This document shows positions 4,821 through 6,651 of a DNA stretch of 6,651 nt, in pieces. This DNA is from an uncultured Elusimicrobium sp. (lineage in GTDB: Bacteria > Elusimicrobiota > Elusimicrobia > Elusimicrobiales > Elusimicrobiaceae), in NCBI GenBank assembly GCA_902787065.1, contig CADAFA010000048.1:1-6651 (forward strand), read 5' to 3'. Numbering within the stretch: position 1 is the stretch's first letter; every line of letters begins with the position of its first letter. The notes beneath the pieces were generated by a model. That model was not told the DNA's origin, searched no databases, and saw only the letters and a list, made by a program, of their open reading frames with translations. Position numbers and translations under genes: made by a program.

Positions 4821-6238
4821 CCGATGATGCAGAACTTCAAGCCATCATAAAAGCATATAAAGCAATGAAGGCAAGCCAAGCACCTAAGAAACTTACCAAG
4901 GAAGAGCAACAGAAGCGTTACGAACGGGCTTTGATAGAGGCCGCCAAAGAAGGCAATGCCTCACAAGTCCGCGGTCTTTTGGAGCAAGGTGTTAACCCAA
5001 ATGTTTACGATGAAAATGGGGACACTCCTTTAAATTGGGCGGCTTATAAAGGGGATTTGGCTTCCGTTGATATGCTTCTATATGCAGGTGCTGATGTGAA
5101 TTGGAAAAAATCACTTCCTCTCATAGTTGCTCTAAGCAGAGTAAATAATTCCGAGGTTATTTTCCGTATTTTGAAAGAAAAACCTGATGTTAATTTAGTA
5201 CATTGTTTTGTTAATAAAAAAATTAGTTTTTATGTATGTGACAATGCTCTCATTCGTGCAGTGGAACAAAACAGTGTTGAAGTAGTTGAAGAAATTATCA
5301 AACAAGGTGCGGACGTAAATAAATTTTATGCTCCAGGCGGTTCTGCTTTAAGGTTAGCACTTATGAGCAAAGCTACTAATTCCCCAAAAATTGTGGAAGT
5401 TTTACTTAAAGCAGGTGCGGACCCTTGGCGTATTGACGGGTTTGGCAGAAACCCTTTGCAAGTGGCAAAGAGCAGTGGTAATAAAGAAAAAATAAGACTT
5501 ATTAAAGAAGCCCAAAAAGCCACAAAAGAAAAACATAAAAAAGACAAGAAATTAATAGATGCTGTAACCAAAAGGAAAGTAGACAAAGTTAAACAACTGC
5601 TTGCCGAAGGTGTAAGCCCCGAGGCCACTTGTGACGTAGGAGCAAACTATGAAGCAAGTTATAAAAATAGTGATAAACCTGCATATGGTACAACTCCTTT
5701 AATGTGTGTGTCCGGAGAGCCGGAAATAGGGCAAATACTTTTAGATGCCGGTGCTGACATCAATGCTGTTGACGGTATGGGTAATACCGCATTGCATAAT
5801 GTTTTCGTAGAAAAAAATAATGAAGGTGCTGATAATTTTGCCTTCTTACTTAAAAAAGGGGCAGATATAAATGCCCGTAATATATTCGGCAGAACACCGT
5901 TATATGAAAATATTCTTTGGGGTCCGCGTTGGGAAAGAAAAATTATTTTATTATTAGAAGCAGGCGCAGACCCAAATATTCGCAATGCTTACGGTTCAAC
6001 CCCGTTAATGTATGCTAAAAAGGATCGCAATGAACAACTTGCAAATTTATTACAGCAATACGGTGCAAAACTTACCAAAGAGGATGAAGCCGATATTGAA
6101 AAATACTTTGCCCGTAAAGAAGCAGAACGGGCGCAAGCCGCTAATGACGGCGACAGTTTAGGCAAAACCTTCTTAAAAGGCCTTGTAGATGCAGGTATGG
6201 CGACAATGCAATACGGAATAGAGAACAATAAGTTTTAG
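4754..6238 (+). CDS. Exported ankyrin-repeat protein, paralogue B
   Basis: This 494-aa protein is a tandem paralogue of the gene before it. The signal peptide differs from that copy only at residue 4 (Leu for Phe) and also ends AQA20 before Gln21. Ankyrin repeats cover about residues 56-440 and keep the same order and breaks as the paralogue: ENGDTPLNWAAYKGD, LLYAGADVNW, a degenerate repeat with Cys151 and Cys162, IIKQGADVNKF, LLKAGADPW, a Lys-rich degenerate stretch (250-275), LLDAGADINAVD, LLKKGADINARN, LLEAGADPNIRN and LLQQYGAKL. The C-terminus (441-494) differs from the paralogue; it starts as a charged helix and ends in GMATMQYGIENNKF. The most divergent part is 275-315, where the two copies differ in length and sequence, so the partner-binding surface may differ there. 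AAGGAG precedes the ATG, the gap to the upstream stop is 16 nt, and a strong terminator follows. Confidence 0.93.
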   Translation: MKKLSLLVLTFLLCMGFAQAQDADDAELQAIIKAYKAMKASQAPKKLTKEEQQKRYERALIEAAKEGNASQVRGLLEQGVNPNVYDENGDTPLNWAAYKGDLASVDMLLYAGADVNWKKSLPLIVALSRVNNSEVIFRILKEKPDVNLVHCFVNKKISFYVCDNALIRAVEQNSVEVVEEIIKQGADVNKFYAPGGSALRLALMSKATNSPKIVEVLLKAGADPWRIDGFGRNPLQVAKSSGNKEKIRLIKEAQKATKEKHKKDKKLIDAVTKRKVDKVKQLLAEGVSPEATCDVGANYEASYKNSDKPAYGTTPLMCVSGEPEIGQILLDAGADINAVDGMGNTALHNVFVEKNNEGADNFAFLLKKGADINARNIFGRTPLYENILWGPRWERKIILLLEAGADPNIRNAYGSTPLMYAKKDRNEQLANLLQQYGAKLTKEDEADIEKYFARKEAERAQAANDGDSLGKTFLKGLVDAGMATMQYGIENNKF

Positions 6239-6268
6239 TAAGTATTTAACAAATATTTATCAAAGAAA

Positions 6269-6301
6269 AACACCCTTTACAAAAAAGTAGAGGGTGTTTT
6301 T
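6269..6301 (+). terminator. Intrinsic terminator closing the three-gene operon
   Basis: A continuous 12-bp stem, AACACCCTTTAC (6269-6280) with GTAGAGGGTGTT (6287-6298) and one T-G wobble, has an AAAAAA loop. The stem is followed by a T-run to 6302, and flanking A-T pairs can extend it. It separates the ankyrin operon from the next gene's promoter. Confidence 0.92.
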
Positions 6302-6308
6302 TATTGAT

Positions 6309-6341
6309 ATAGTGTCCACATGTATAACTTTTGGGCACTAT
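6309..6341. repeat. 33-bp inverted element, copy 2 (ATAGTGTCCA / TGGGCACTAT)
   Basis: This copy has the same length and centre spacing as 1456-1488. The left arm is identical and the right arm differs by one base. Counting flanks, GATATAGTGTCC through CACTATAATTTT agrees at 39 of 42 positions between the two copies, and weaker similarity continues to the -10 box. It lies 34 bp upstream of the predicted -10, against 33 bp in copy 1. Confidence 0.7.
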
Positions 6342-6371
6342 AATTTTATTGTCTTTCACATACCCATAATA

Positions 6372-6380
6372 TGCTACAAT
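6372..6380 (+). promoter_or_regulatory. Extended -10 promoter of the downstream exported-protein gene
   Basis: TGCTACAAT is an extended -10 (TGn plus TACAAT). No good -35 box lies at the right distance, and the inverted element sits upstream, consistent with an activator-dependent promoter. The gene's ATG is 37 nt beyond the -10. Confidence 0.45.
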
Positions 6381-6416
6381 ACTTTTAGGAAATATTTTAT
6401 TACAAGGAGATAAAAT

Positions 6417-6651
6417 ATGCGAAAAATTACCACCCTTTTATTTGTGCTTTGTGTGGCTGTAAGCATGGCGCAAGCAAAATCTCAAGCATCTTCACCTGCG
6501 AATAAACCGAACATCCAACCGGATGCTCAAAGACCTATTGCTACTAGGTTGAAAAATAGTCCTGCTCTGGTTAAGGCCGCACGGGATAACGACTTGGAAA
6601 AAGAGGGCTTTATTTCCCGTAAGCAATTTAACGAGATACCACCCCATGTAG
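6417..6651 (+). CDS. Exported protein with EF-hand-like stretch (3' part outside window)
   Basis: The frame is open from the ATG at 6417 to the window end, giving 78 residues with the C-terminus missing. Residues 1-20 are a Sec signal peptide ending SMAQA before Lys21, and residues 22-40 are a Ser/Pro/Gln-rich linker. AAGGAG at 6404-6409 is a good ribosome binding site. Residues 59-71 read DLEKEGFISRKQF, which fits an EF-hand calcium loop in outline (acidic residues at loop positions 1, 3 and 5, Gly at 6, Ile at 8, a Phe after position 12), but the final Glu of the loop is Gln, so calcium binding is doubtful from this alone. The same inverted element precedes this gene and the ankyrin operon, suggesting shared control. 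Family cannot be named from the part that is visible. Confidence 0.8.
   Translation, partial: MRKITTLLFVLCVAVSMAQAKSQASSPANKPNIQPDAQRPIATRLKNSPALVKAARDNDLEKEGFISRKQFNEIPPHV

Noticed and set aside
3717..6228. Minus-strand open frames of 72-108 codons under the two ankyrin genes
   Set aside because: Similar shadow frames appear at matching places in both paralogues because they follow the ankyrin coding sequence, not because they are genes.
1..6651. CRISPR arrays, tRNA or rRNA genes, complete transposase genes
   Set aside because: I saw no regular repeat-spacer pattern, no tRNA- or rRNA-like sequence and no transposase motif on either strand.

Overview
This is an AT-rich window of about 6.65 kb from a bacterium with Gram-negative-style gene organisation. 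Four genes start with Sec-type signal peptides. The style (AT-rich, export-signal paralogues in tandem, Lys/Gln/Pro-rich exported proteins) would fit a host- or gut-associated lineage such as Elusimicrobiota, but no marker gene here proves the taxonomy and that is only a guess.

Left part (1-1322). A radical SAM gene of the SplB type (COG1533) runs leftward off the window edge, with its 4Fe-4S CxxxCxxC motif and an extended -10 promoter in view. Next come a leftward HxlR-type winged-helix regulator gene and, divergent from it, a rightward single-domain cupin gene that ends at a strong intrinsic terminator. The gap between HxlR and cupin holds two 17-bp direct repeats (15/17 identical), the best candidate operator for the regulator. 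This looks like a small self-regulated redox or xenobiotic-sensing pair.

Centre and right (1456-6301). A tight three-gene operon is transcribed rightward, with 14- and 16-nt gaps and strong AGGAG ribosome binding sites. It encodes a 552-aa exported, disordered Lys/Gln/Pro-rich protein with a C-terminal eight-cysteine module, which I do not recognise, followed by two tandem paralogous exported ankyrin-repeat proteins (501 and 494 aa). A 12-bp-stem terminator closes the operon.

Right edge (6309-6651). A further exported-protein gene begins and is cut by the window end. It has a degenerate EF-hand-like stretch.

The most unusual signal is a 33-bp inverted element (arms ATAGTGTCCA / TGGACACTAT, 13-bp centre). 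It occurs in front of the three-gene operon and again in front of the downstream exported-protein gene, at almost the same distance from each predicted -10 box. The 8-mer TAGTGTCC also appears singly at the 3' end of the HxlR gene and just after the cupin terminator. I infer either a shared operator that co-regulates an envelope regulon or a dispersed mobile repeat. The operon and its co-regulated neighbour are the best candidate for an undescribed envelope system: a disulfide-rich scaffold with two extracytoplasmic ankyrin partners.
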